A stretch of 10,690 bases of DNA from JACRIM01 sp964605185 (GCA_964605185.1 CAZSBF010000132.1:1-10690), one strand, 5' to 3'; positions 1-10,690 are shown, counted from the stretch's first letter. Numbers and translations: made by a program. Notes: generated by a model from the sequence alone, not told the origin.

Positions 1-742
1 ACTCCGCCGCCTCGACGCGACCGAGTTCCCGCATGGACTTCGCCAACAATGCGTGGACCAGCGCCGCCCGATAGGTGTCCAGCAACTCGGCCCGCTGAAT
101 CTTCCACGGAAGCTCTTCCACCGCCCGCGAGTAATCCTTTTGCGCCACCAGACACCGCAATTCAATCGGCAGCAACATCATCTGCTCGGTCAGCGTCAGC
201 TTCGCATCGCGGTTCAGCAGCGGTTGAAGCGCCTTGATCGCCGCAAGCGTGTCTCCCAGAAACAACCGGCAATCCGCAAGAAGCATCCGGCACACGCGCC
301 CGAGGCTCTTCGACACACTGCCATGAATGGAAATGATCGCGTCGCACAATTCCGCGGCCGCGTGGTAGTTCTTCTGACCATGCACCACGACCGCAAGGTT
401 GTGGCAGACCATTAACTTCCCGATTCGATGAAGACTGAATGTCCCCAGCGCCGTCGTGAGTTCCTGTTCGGCAAGGTCGAGTCGCCCGGCGGAGAGATGA
501 TTCGCCGCCTGATTCGCCGCCTTGACCTGCCGCGTGCTCAGCACGGTGAGCGCCATCCACAGCACACCCGCCAGCATCGCACCGGACCACATCGATTGCG
601 CCCGCTGCGCACCGAGGCTCGGCCACAGTGCCGCGAGGCAACACACTGCGAGCAGCAGCAACAAAAGCCCGCTCGCCGCCGACGACAGCATCACCTGCCA
701 CCGGAGCCGCCGCACAACTTGTTTGGCTTCGACTCGCGTCAC
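1..742 (-). CDS. Membrane-anchored TPR-like protein, partial (C-terminus off window)
   Basis: I translated this frame directly. It opens with GTG at 742-740, overlapping the TGA of the upstream gene by two bases (GTGA), and stays open to the left edge (247 codons seen). The N-terminus has basic residues (RRLRW, 11-15), a transmembrane helix at about 17-40 (a run of six Leu) and a second at about 51-68. From residue 72 on it is amphipathic, Ala/Leu-rich helix pairs of TPR type, for example AGRLDLAEQELTTAL and KDYSRAVEELPWK. Layout and local wording (AGRLDLAEQEL against DRPADAEATLL) match the protein encoded just upstream, so the two look like tandem duplicates that are translationally coupled. 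The likely role is a membrane-anchored scaffold with its soluble TPR part on one side. I do not recognise a named family and give no specific function. Confidence 0.75.
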   Translation of the reverse strand, partial: MTRVEAKQVVRRLRWQVMLSSAASGLLLLLLAVCCLAALWPSLGAQRAQSMWSGAMLAGVLWMALTVLSTRQVKAANQAANHLSAGRLDLAEQELTTALGTFSLHRIGKLMVCHNLAVVVHGQKNYHAAAELCDAIISIHGSVSKSLGRVCRMLLADCRLFLGDTLAAIKALQPLLNRDAKLTLTEQMMLLPIELRCLVAQKDYSRAVEELPWKIQRAELLDTYRAALVHALLAKSMRELGRVEAAE

Positions 743-1599
743 AGTGGATTCCTCGTCGCGGGATAGTGTTGTGCAATGGGCGCGAGAAACGAATACTCCC
801 GAACCAGCCGCTCCGCCGACGACAACGTCGTAGCGTCCTGCCACATGGCCGATGCTGCGTCGCCCTGTCCCACATGGTGATAGGCCGCCGCCAGCAATCC
901 ATAGCCATACCCGGCGCGAATCGAAAGATACTTGCGAAACAGGGAGCGACGCTCGTCGACATTCACCAGCGCGTCCGCCGCATGCCCCATGAAGATTTCC
1001 TGAAACAGCCGCACCAGTTCAAACGCAGCCTTGATCGGCGGCGGCATCGGAACCTGTGCCAGTCGCTGGATCAGGTTCACCGCATCGGTGAGTTCCTGAT
1101 TGCGTAGCTTGGCCTCCGCGAGATTCACCTGCGCCTCCTGCAGTTGAACGATGTCCCCGACTTCATGGATCATCATCAACTCATAGGCTCGCACCGCCGC
1201 GTCATAATGGCCAATCCGCTCCGCGACGCCGCCGAGCAACAGCATGGCCTGCCCCAGATCCGAATCCGCCTGAATCGGGGTTCGCATCACCTGGAGAAGC
1301 GTTGCCTCCGCATCAGCGGGCCGATCCAATTGAAGGTGCTCCCAGACCCGCGCCAGGCTGTCCCTGCACCGTGCCCGCCGTCGCCCCGCGCGCCAACCGA
1401 TCAGCACGATCGTCCCCAAAGCCAGCGGCGGCAACGCCAGACACACCACCTCGGGAATGTTGAGCCGCGGACCGAAGAGCGAAATGATCATTACCAACAT
1501 CAGACTCGACATGGCCAGCGCCTGCGTGCCGATCAATCGACGCTTGGGTTGTGCCGCGACAAACAGCGCCTCGACCTGATTCGAGTCCAGTGGATTCAT
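739..1599 (-). CDS. Two-TM membrane protein with TPR-like repeats
   Basis: This 286-residue protein has hydrophobic segments at about 23-43 and 50-69. A strongly basic stretch follows (RAGRRRARC), suggesting that the following domain is cytoplasmic by the positive-inside rule. Residues 75-286 are helical repeats with TPR-style spacing: DRPADAEATLLQVM, LGGVAERIGHYDAAVRAYEL, LAEAKLRNQELTDAVNLIQRL and AYHHVGQGDAASAMWQ. No catalytic motif is visible. It is first in a two-gene unit; its stop overlaps the GTG of a paralogous gene. The ATG at 1599 lacks a clear Shine-Dalgarno but has TATCAT ending six bases upstream. It is divergent from ilvC, with about 77 bp between starts. TPR proteins of this kind usually mediate protein-protein contacts; the partner is unknown. 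Confidence 0.8.
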   Translation of the reverse strand: MNPLDSNQVEALFVAAQPKRRLIGTQALAMSSLMLVMIISLFGPRLNIPEVVCLALPPLALGTIVLIGWRAGRRRARCRDSLARVWEHLQLDRPADAEATLLQVMRTPIQADSDLGQAMLLLGGVAERIGHYDAAVRAYELMMIHEVGDIVQLQEAQVNLAEAKLRNQELTDAVNLIQRLAQVPMPPPIKAAFELVRLFQEIFMGHAADALVNVDERRSLFRKYLSIRAGYGYGLLAAAYHHVGQGDAASAMWQDATTLSSAERLVREYSFLAPIAQHYPATRNPL

Positions 1600-1605
1600 C
1601 CGGGT

Positions 1606-1611
1606 ATGATA
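1606..1611 (-). promoter_or_regulatory. Candidate -10 box, leaderless start
   Basis: TATCAT on the minus strand ends six bases before the ATG at 1599, which would put transcription start at or next to the A of the start codon. No convincing -35 lies 16-18 bp further upstream. The same six-base spacing is seen before the YjbR gene at 8181. Single-hexamer evidence is weak alone. Confidence 0.3.
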
Positions 1612-1676
1612 GGTCCCTGCTGCCGGATTGGCGAATACAGCCCTTGATTCATTGGCCGAGAAGGCCGGGTGACGGC

Positions 1677-2684
1677 GTGCCGCTTCAAGTCTATTACGAC
1701 CGCGACGCTCGTCTTGACGTGCTCGCCGACAAAACCATCGCCGTGCTCGGTTACGGCTCGCAGGGCCGCGCCCATGCGTTGAACTTGCGCGACTCCGGCC
1801 TCCGTGTCATCGTCGCGCAGCGCACCGGTGGTCCCAATCACACGCTCGCCATCGACGACGGCTTCACACCGCTTTCCCTCGAAGCCGCAACCCAACAAGC
1901 CGACCTGCTCATCCTCACACTACCTGACGAAACCGCCGGCCCGCTCTTCAATTCCTCCATCGCCCCGCACCTCCGCCCCGGCCAAGCCCTCGGCTTCGTT
2001 CACGGCTTTAACATTCGATTTGAAAAGATCATCGCACCCGCAAACGTCGACGTGCTCATGGTTGCGCCCAAGGGTCCGGGCTCGCTGGTGCGCAGTGCAT
2101 TTCAGCGCGGCGGCGGGCTCGCCTGCATCATCGCCGTTCATCAAAACGCCACCGGCCGCGCGAAAGGGATCGCGCTCGCATGGGGCGCCTCGATCGGCGG
2201 CGGCAAGGGCGGCATGATCGAATCCACCTTCGCCATGGAATGCGAAGCCGATCTCTTCGGTGAACAGGCCGTCCTCTGCGGCGGCATCATCGAGCTGATG
2301 AAGGCCGCCTACGACATCCTCATCGAGGCCGGCTTCCCGCCGGAGGTCGCCTACTTCGAGTGCATCCACGAGGTCAAACAAATCGTCGACCTGCAATACA
2401 CCGCCGGCCTCGCCGGAATGCTCGATCGCATCAGCAACACGGCGGCCTATGGCGGCCTCACCCGCGGCCCGCGCCTCGTCACCGACGAAACCCGCCGCGA
2501 AATGCGCGCCATCCTCGCCGAAGTTCGCAGTGGCCAATTCGCAAAGGAATGGCTCGCCGAATGTGCCGCCGGCAAGCCGCGACTAAAGGAACTTGCAACG
2601 GCCGAATGCAACCACCCCAGTGAGGCCGCCGGCCGCAGCGTCCGCGAGTTGGCTCGCGACGCGGTGCCGAAGCCCGGGGCCTAG
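1677..2684 (+). CDS. ilvC: Ketol-acid reductoisomerase (NADP-dependent, class I)
   Basis: IlvC catalyses the Mg-dependent isomerisation and NAD(P)H reduction of acetolactate and acetohydroxybutyrate in valine, leucine and isoleucine synthesis. From the GTG at 1677 it is 335 residues, the usual class I length. Motifs seen: Rossmann fold G25-Y-G-S-Q-G30; the HGF motif H109; APKGPG with K132; metal ligands D192 and E196 in DLFGEQAVLCGG, and E228 and E232 in YFECIHEVKQIVDL; substrate Ser253 in RISNTAAYG. All catalytic residues are therefore present. Starts further upstream in this open frame (from 1551) would overlap the divergent TPR gene and add residues absent from the family, so I prefer GTG 1677; AAGG at 1661-1664 is only a poor ribosome site. 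Small departures: GPGSLVR where GPGHxVR is common, and an unusual cofactor loop (QRTGGPNH). It stands alone, without ilvB or ilvN in view. Confidence 0.93.
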   Translation: MPLQVYYDRDARLDVLADKTIAVLGYGSQGRAHALNLRDSGLRVIVAQRTGGPNHTLAIDDGFTPLSLEAATQQADLLILTLPDETAGPLFNSSIAPHLRPGQALGFVHGFNIRFEKIIAPANVDVLMVAPKGPGSLVRSAFQRGGGLACIIAVHQNATGRAKGIALAWGASIGGGKGGMIESTFAMECEADLFGEQAVLCGGIIELMKAAYDILIEAGFPPEVAYFECIHEVKQIVDLQYTAGLAGMLDRISNTAAYGGLTRGPRLVTDETRREMRAILAEVRSGQFAKEWLAECAAGKPRLKELATAECNHPSEAAGRSVRELARDAVPKPGA

Positions 2685-2693
2685 CCGTTATTC

Positions 2694-2722
2694 TTGCAGC
2701 ATCAAGGCGGTCGGGCTAAAGT
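2694..2722 (+). promoter_or_regulatory. Candidate promoter for tRNA-Ala
   Basis: TTGCAG (2694-2699), a 17-bp spacer and TAAAGT (2717-2722) resemble a sigma-70 type promoter about 35 bp before the tRNA. An alternative -10, TACAAT at 2736-2741, is a better hexamer but has no matching -35. Either would give a short 5' leader before the tRNA at 2757. Confidence 0.3.
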
Positions 2723-2729
2723 ACGCCAA

Positions 2730-2749
2730 GCGGGATACAATAATCCCGC
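2730..2749. repeat. Perfect 7-bp inverted repeat before tRNA-Ala
   Basis: GCGGGAT (2730-2736) and ATCCCGC (2743-2749) are perfect complements around a six-base loop (ACAATA), ending seven bases before the tRNA. No T-tract follows, so it is not a standard terminator for ilvC. It could form a hairpin in the pre-tRNA leader, or be an operator, because the alternative -10 TACAAT overlaps its centre. Confidence 0.6.
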
Positions 2750-2756
2750 GAAAACC

Positions 2757-2829
<73 letters not shown>

Positions 2830-2870
2830 GTCGTCGGGCCGCGGTTTCACCTCTATCATCCGGTCGCCGG

Positions 2871-2898
2871 TTTACGCTCGTGTATCATGATTGATACT
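2871..2898 (+). promoter_or_regulatory. Candidate uvrA promoter with palindromic operator
   Basis: TTTACG (2871-2876), 16 bp, then GATACT (2893-2898) is a passable promoter 27 bp before the uvrA ATG. A perfect inverted repeat, GTATCA-TGAT-TGATAC (2882-2897), sits across the spacer and -10, where a dimeric repressor would block transcription. It matches neither the Gram-negative LexA box (CTGT-N8-ACAG) nor the Gram-positive one (GAAC-N4-GTTC), so SOS control is only a possibility. Confidence 0.3.
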
Positions 2899-2924
2899 GC
2901 GTAGCCCCCGACGGATCTTCCCCA

Positions 2925-8053
<5,129 letters not shown>

Positions 8054-8060
<7 letters not shown>

Positions 8061-8146
8061 CAAGGGCAAAAGTCAATAGCCAGGGGCGAAAGCCCCTGGT
8101 CCCGCGCAACCCCATTCCACAAGCCCTGTAAGGGCGAAAGTTGAAT
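8054..8146. repeat. Composite interspersed repeat overlapping the uvrA stop
   Basis: A roughly 24-nt motif (GCCCTG, AAGGGC, AAAGT, AAT-like end) occurs at 8054-8077 and again at 8123-8146, 69 bp apart. Each copy starts with its own 5-bp hairpin, GCCCT/AGGGC. Between them is a perfect hairpin at 8080-8099. The uvrA stop TGA (8058-8060) lies in the loop region of the first copy. The arrangement looks like one and a third units of a 69-bp REP-like repeat. It may also help end the uvrA transcript, although there is no T-tract. Confidence 0.7.
8080..8099. repeat. GNRA-capped hairpin, core of the composite repeat
   Basis: CCAGGGGC (8080-8087), loop GAAA, GCCCCTGG (8092-8099): a perfect 8-bp stem with a GAAA tetraloop. 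Compared with the copy at 5255-5274, the A-T pair at stem position 4 is G-C here, a compensated change. Confidence 0.8.
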
Positions 8147-8168
8147 TCCTTCTCGACGCTTCCTCAAA

Positions 8169-8174
8169 TATAAT
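8169..8174 (+). promoter_or_regulatory. -10 box of the YjbR gene, leaderless arrangement
   Basis: A perfect TATAAT ends six bases before the ATG at 8181, so transcription would begin at about the first base of the start codon. TTCCTT (8146-8151) is a weak -35 at 17-bp spacing; TTGAAT (8141-8146) is better but 22 bp away. There is no Shine-Dalgarno, as expected for a leaderless message. Confidence 0.5.
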
Positions 8175-8180
8175 CCACCC

Positions 8181-8519
8181 ATGACCCTTGAAGCCTTCCG
8201 CAAACTCGCCCTTTCGCTCCCCGAAGCCGTCGAAAGTTCTCATATGAACCACCCCGACTTCCGCGTGCGAAACAAAATCTTCGCCACCATTCGCCCCGAA
8301 GAAGGCCTCGGAATGGTCAAACTGACGCCCGCGCAACAATCCCAATTCGCAAAATCCGAGCCGACCGTCTTCGAGTCAGTCCCCGGCGGCTGGGGAAAGG
8401 GCGGCGCAACTTACATCCGCCTGAAGGCCGCAAAGAAGCCGTCCGTGCTCAGAGCCCTCACCGCCGCATGGCGAAACACCGCTCCAAGGGCTCTAATCAG
8501 CGAACAATCATCGCTTTGA
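8181..8519 (+). CDS. MmcQ/YjbR family protein
   Basis: This 112-residue protein shows the family's features. The N-terminal helix and turn read FRKLALSLPEAVESSHMNHP, in place of the common ALALPGVxExxxxGxPxFRV. Next come the strand FRVRNKIFATI, VKLTPAQQSQFAKSEPTVFE, a Gly/Trp-rich turn (GGWGKGGATYIRL) and a closing helix (VLRALTAAWRN). Family members are small (about 110-125 residues), with a YjbR fold sometimes called double-wing-like or DNA-binding, but the biochemical role is not established. The ATG at 8181 fits family length and sits six bases after TATAAT. It follows uvrA by 120 bp, mostly repeat, so probably has its own promoter. The end of the UvrA C-terminal repeat (FKAFLTAAWKAY) resembles this protein's last helix, which may or may not mean common descent. 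Confidence 0.85.
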   Translation: MTLEAFRKLALSLPEAVESSHMNHPDFRVRNKIFATIRPEEGLGMVKLTPAQQSQFAKSEPTVFESVPGGWGKGGATYIRLKAAKKPSVLRALTAAWRNTAPRALISEQSSL

Positions 8520-8567
8520 CGAATGTATGTGAACCCACGCCGATGAACAGCTCTTTATTAGCCCGGT

Positions 8568-8580
8568 GACTCAAATCCGT
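8568..8580. repeat. 13-bp direct repeat, left copy
   Basis: GACTCAAATCCGT at 8568-8580 recurs identically at 9368-9380, exactly 800 bp away. The two copies bracket the RAM-domain gene and the lower-G+C block. Its core, TCAAATCC, resembles a tRNA T-arm, the kind of sequence used by some integrases, but no tRNA folds here. Confidence 0.6.
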
Positions 8581-8586
8581 GCGAGC

Positions 8587-9204
8587 CTATACAGTCGTGT
8601 GCGATGACTCAATCATGGTTACCGTTCTATCGATTCCCTCCACATCGTTCGCCAAATTCACCAATGACGCTCGCACATCATTTAGTCCGCACGCACGTCC
8701 GAGGCGGCAGGCGACGATAATGTCAAAGTCGCCCAATACTGCATCGGCGATATCGACGGAATCCTTCTCGCGGAGTCGCGCCAACACAGACTGATGAGTA
8801 CCTGGCTTGCATGTGATTCCAACGATGAACCGATATCCGTGACGATGGGTTCGCGATGGGCCCTCAAGGTACCACTCTTCGTCTGCGTCGCCTCGATCAA
8901 CAGAGATATACGATGCGGTTCGGCGAATGCACGACGCGGCTCCCGCGCCTTGACCATCCGTAACAAGTTGAATCCGGAGGAGCAATTCATACAGCCCCTT
9001 AAGCGAATCCGATTCAATCGGAACAACAACATCGTGCTGTCCAAACACTGACAGAACCGCCCGAATTCGGTTCCGCTCTCCGTTCGCCACCTCACCAGAC
9101 GCAATGTCGTCCTCGATGCGCTTTCGAAGTAATTTCAAACGATCCTCGGCCTCCGAGAACGTAGCGCGGCGTTTGCGATCAATCATGACCCATGTGCGAA
9201 GCAT
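8587..9204 (-). CDS. RAM-domain (Lrp/AsnC ligand-binding type) protein
   Basis: The 205-residue protein ends with a recognisable RAM/Lrp-AsnC ligand-binding fold at about 124-200. It has a first strand YRFIVGITCKPG, a helix THQSVLARLREKD, the typical VLGDFDIIVACR strand, a helix DVRASLVNLAND, and the final VEGIDRTVTMIES. A degenerate first copy is visible at 49-100 (AVLSVFGQHDVVVPI, then LYELLLRIQLV), so it may be an internal duplication. Residues 1-48 form a charged, probably coiled helix (SEAEDRLKLLRKRIEDDI) rather than the family's usual helix-turn-helix; none is visible. It may therefore sense a small molecule or modulate another regulator without binding DNA itself. ATG 9204 is chosen because GAGGAG lies eight bases upstream; Met7 is a less supported alternative. 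Sampled G+C (50-53%) is below the neighbours, which suggests transfer. Confidence 0.72.
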   Translation of the reverse strand: MLRTWVMIDRKRRATFSEAEDRLKLLRKRIEDDIASGEVANGERNRIRAVLSVFGQHDVVVPIESDSLKGLYELLLRIQLVTDGQGAGAASCIRRTASYISVDRGDADEEWYLEGPSRTHRHGYRFIVGITCKPGTHQSVLARLREKDSVDIADAVLGDFDIIVACRLGRACGLNDVRASLVNLANDVEGIDRTVTMIESSHTTV

Positions 9205-9212
9205 TTGGAGTT

Positions 9213-9218
9213 CTCCTC
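9213..9218 (-). promoter_or_regulatory. Shine-Dalgarno of the RAM-domain gene
   Basis: GAGGAG on the minus strand lies eight bases before the ATG at 9204. It is by far the strongest ribosome site in the window. Most other genes here lack one, so it both fixes this start and hints that the gene has a different origin. Confidence 0.65.
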
Positions 9219-9284
9219 GATTCTCGAATGAATTCCGGTCGGCCCTGTCGCATAAGAGTTACAGGCGACCGAATTGGATACGAG

Positions 9285-9316
9285 ATAATACCACACTCCC
9301 GATAAGAGTGTATCAA
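9285..9316 (-). promoter_or_regulatory. Candidate extended -10 promoter of the RAM-domain gene
   Basis: On the minus strand TGG-TATTAT (9293-9285) fits an extended -10 element (TGn-TATNNT). TTGATA (9316-9311) upstream is a good -35 hexamer, but its spacing of 20 bp is too long, so the extended -10 would have to carry the promoter. The leader to the ATG would be about 75 nt. Confidence 0.4.
9293..9311. repeat. Inverted repeat within the promoter
   Basis: ACACTC (9293-9298) and GAGTGT (9306-9311) are perfect complements separated by seven bases. They fall between the -35 and -10 of the minus-strand promoter, a common operator position. Lrp/AsnC-type regulators often control their own genes, but this protein shows no DNA-binding domain, so the binder is unknown. 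Confidence 0.5.
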
Positions 9317-9367
9317 AATACCATAGAAAAAATGCGTAGCGTGCCCGCACGATCCTGATCGGCCGAC

Positions 9368-9380
9368 GACTCAAATCCGT
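9368..9380. repeat. 13-bp direct repeat, right copy
   Basis: Identical to the sequence at 8568-8580 (GACTCAAATCCGT). It lies beyond the promoter of the RAM-domain gene, so the pair encloses the complete transcription unit. The flanking bases differ between the copies. Confidence 0.6.
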
Positions 9381-9414
9381 TGTCCTGGACATCCGTGTTT
9401 GCTGCCCAACACGG

Positions 9415-9467
9415 CTTGCAACTCTGTTGGATTGATTGTTGACGACATCTATTCAACAGTTGCCAAG
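9415..9467. repeat. Long imperfect inverted repeat before thymidine kinase
   Basis: The arms at 9415-9429 and 9454-9467 pair over CTTG, CAACT and GTTG (13 bp in all), with small bulges and a 24-base loop. It lies in the gene-free stretch (9205-9503) just outside the direct repeat and 37 bases before the thymidine kinase start. It may be a leader hairpin or operator. No clean promoter is visible between it and the gene. Confidence 0.4.
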
Positions 9468-9503
9468 CTCATACATCTGCATCAATGCTGACCGTGCCGC
9501 CGG

Positions 9504-10118
9504 ATGTTCTTGCAATTCCCTCGCCCCCCGTCACAATCCCCACTCGTGCCACAAACCCCGTCACGCGGACGCCTCGAAATCGTCCAAGGCTCCATGTTCG
9601 GCGGCAAGACCGAACGACTCATTGCCTCCCTGCGACAAGCACAGGCCGCCGGCCGCCGCGTCCGCGCATTCAAGCATTGCATCGACAATCGCTACGACGT
9701 CCTGCACCTCGTAACGCACACGCAGGATCGTTACGACGCAGTCCCCGTTCCGACCGCCGCCGACATCCTGCGCCAATGCGATGACGTCGATTTCATCGCC
9801 ATCGATGAAGGCCAGTTCTTTCGCATGGAATTGATCCCCGTCGTACGCCAGCTTCTCGAACGCGGCGTCTGCGTCATCATCGCCGGCATCAGTCACGACG
9901 CCTGGGGCCGCGCCTTCGACCCCATGCCGCAACTATGCGAAATGGCCGACATGGTCACCGAGAAACAATCCCCCTGTCGCGTCTGTGGCAAACCATCGCC
10001 CTTCACGCAGCGCATGACACCGATCAACACCCTGCACATGGTCGGCGGACTGGATGACTACGAACCACGCTGCCGCGAACATTTCACGCCGCTACCCGGC
10101 CCGCCAGAGGAACGTTGA
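9504..10118 (+). CDS. tdk: Thymidine kinase (type II, TK1-like)
   Basis: It phosphorylates thymidine and deoxyuridine with ATP in the pyrimidine salvage pathway. It has a P-loop G29-SMFGG-K35-T36 (commonly GPMFSGKT), the IDEGQFF motif with D101 and catalytic E102, AGISHDAWGRAFDPMPQL in place of the usual AGLDxDFRGxPFGxMPxL, and a structural zinc site C158/C161 with C190/H193 (YEPRCREH), the Cys3His type also found in Bacillus-like enzymes. Near the C-terminus MVGGLDDYEPR matches the thymidine-binding lasso (VGGxExYxPR). The length is 204 residues from ATG 9504. GTG 9546 would give 190 residues, closer to family length, since the first 14 residues are Pro-rich and unlike homologues; neither start has a Shine-Dalgarno. 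The next gene begins one base after the stop and encodes a nucleoside transporter, so the two likely form one salvage operon. Confidence 0.93.
   Translation: MFLQFPRPPSQSPLVPQTPSRGRLEIVQGSMFGGKTERLIASLRQAQAAGRRVRAFKHCIDNRYDVLHLVTHTQDRYDAVPVPTAADILRQCDDVDFIAIDEGQFFRMELIPVVRQLLERGVCVIIAGISHDAWGRAFDPMPQLCEMADMVTEKQSPCRVCGKPSPFTQRMTPINTLHMVGGLDDYEPRCREHFTPLPGPPEER
10106..10111 (+). promoter_or_regulatory. Shine-Dalgarno for the nucleoside transporter
   Basis: AGAGGA within the last codons of the thymidine kinase gene lies eight bases before the ATG at 10120. It supports this start and co-translation with the upstream gene. Confidence 0.55.
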
Positions 10119-10119
10119 A

Positions 10120-10690
10120 ATGGGCTCCTTCCGCGGCATCCTCGGCATCGTCGCGCTTCTTTCGGTCGCGTGGGCACTGTCGTCCAATCGGCGCCGCATC
10201 CCCATTAAGACCGTCGCCGGCGGCATCGCATTGCAATGGGCCCTGGCGCTGATCGTCCTCAAGACCGAACCAGGCCGCGCTTTCTTTGACGCCATCGCCT
10301 CGGTCGTCACCGTCATCCTCTCCGGAGCCGATGAAGGCGCGAAGTTCGTCTTCGGCCATCTCGCCTCCGACGGGCCGGTCATCGCCGGCGTAAAGATCAT
10401 GACAACCATCATCGTCGTCGCCACGCTGTCATCGCTCGGGTATCACTACGGAATCCTTCAACGTGTGGTGCGCGGCATGGCATGGATCATGACCCGTGCC
10501 CTCGGCGTCACCGGCCCGGAAAGTCTGTCCGGCGCGGCAAATGTCTTTCTCGGCCAGACCGAAGCCCCATTGCTTGTGCGGCCCTTCCTGGCCGGCATGA
10601 CCCGCTCCGAACTCATGGCCGTCATGACCGGCGGCTTCGCCACCATCTCGGCCGGAGTCATGGCTTACTACATCAGCGTGCTCGGTCAAC
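10120..10690 (+). CDS. CNT-family (NupC-type) nucleoside transporter, partial
   Basis: I translated this frame from the ATG one base after the thymidine kinase stop; 190 codons are seen before the right edge. Concentrative nucleoside transporters import nucleosides by ion symport across the inner membrane. Visible features are an N-terminal helix (6-20, FRGILGIVALLSVAWALS), the basic turn NRRRIPIK, helices at about 32-47, 56-69 and 86-106, and the family hallmark NVFLGQTEAPLLVRP at 141-155. Its Q146-T147-E148 corresponds to the nucleobase-binding residues of Vibrio CNT. It is followed by MTRSELMAVMTGGFATIS, also typical. About half of a 400-residue protein is present. The pairing with tdk suggests uptake and then trapping of thymidine or another pyrimidine nucleoside, but specificity cannot be read from this part. 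The stretch at 70-95 is more divergent than usual. Confidence 0.9.
   Translation, partial: MGSFRGILGIVALLSVAWALSSNRRRIPIKTVAGGIALQWALALIVLKTEPGRAFFDAIASVVTVILSGADEGAKFVFGHLASDGPVIAGVKIMTTIIVVATLSSLGYHYGILQRVVRGMAWIMTRALGVTGPESLSGAANVFLGQTEAPLLVRPFLAGMTRSELMAVMTGGFATISAGVMAYYISVLGQ

Noticed and set aside
162..962. Minus-strand open frame of 266 codons
   Set aside because: It overlaps two better frames on the same strand (1-742 and 739-1599) that have clear TM helices and TPR-like repeats; its own peptide is Arg/Ser/Cys-rich without pattern.
1551..1676. N-terminal extension of IlvC from the upstream ATG at 1551
   Set aside because: It overlaps the start of the divergent TPR gene and adds 42 residues unlike any reductoisomerase; the GTG at 1677 gives the family length.
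8080..8099. Intrinsic terminator for uvrA
   Set aside because: The stem is strong but is followed by TCCCGCGC rather than a T-tract, and a sister copy lies in the middle of uvrA, so a repeat is the better explanation.
9183..9392. Minus-strand 69-codon frame with a hydrophobic stretch (YAFFLWYFDTLLSG)
   Set aside because: It has no Shine-Dalgarno, overlaps the strong ribosome site, the start of the RAM-domain gene and its candidate promoter, and its hydrophobic run comes from A/T-rich promoter DNA.

Overview
The window is about 63% G+C where I counted sample lines inside uvrA. It looks like a free-living member of the Planctomycetes or a related PVC lineage. That rests on a giant UvrA built from more than two ATP-binding halves (fused tandem UvrA proteins are known from Chlamydiae), poor Shine-Dalgarno sequences, promoters placed for leaderless mRNA, and small interspersed hairpin repeats. 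It is an inference, not proof.

Layout. Positions 1-1599 (minus strand) hold two overlapping genes for paralogous membrane proteins, each with two transmembrane helices followed by a TPR-like helical region; the second runs off the left edge. A divergent ketol-acid reductoisomerase (ilvC, 1677-2684, plus) follows, then tRNA-Ala(CGC) at 2757-2829. Positions 2925-8060 encode a 1711-residue UvrA with three ATPase halves in the order II-I-II and a C-terminal extension containing a duplicated W-x(7)-WH domain. Two of its internal segments are made of simple tandem repeats or a mobile-looking hairpin. The 3' end of uvrA runs into a composite repeat (8054-8146) that shares its core hairpin with the in-frame copy inside uvrA. 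Next comes a small YjbR/MmcQ gene (8181-8519) with a perfect TATAAT six bases before its ATG.

Positions 8568-9380 form a lower-G+C block (about 43-53% in sampled lines) with one minus-strand gene for a protein carrying one clear and one degenerate Lrp/AsnC-type RAM domain. The block is flanked by an identical 13-bp direct repeat, and the gene has its own good Shine-Dalgarno and a promoter region containing an inverted repeat. This is the best candidate for acquired DNA. The right end is a nucleoside-salvage pair: thymidine kinase (9504-10118) and, one base later, a CNT-family nucleoside transporter that continues past the window.

The strongest unusual items are the odd-numbered UvrA architecture, its repeated C-terminal domain, the repeat-derived in-frame inserts with compensated stem changes, and the bounded RAM-protein block. 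No CRISPR array, rRNA gene, transposase or phage gene is visible.
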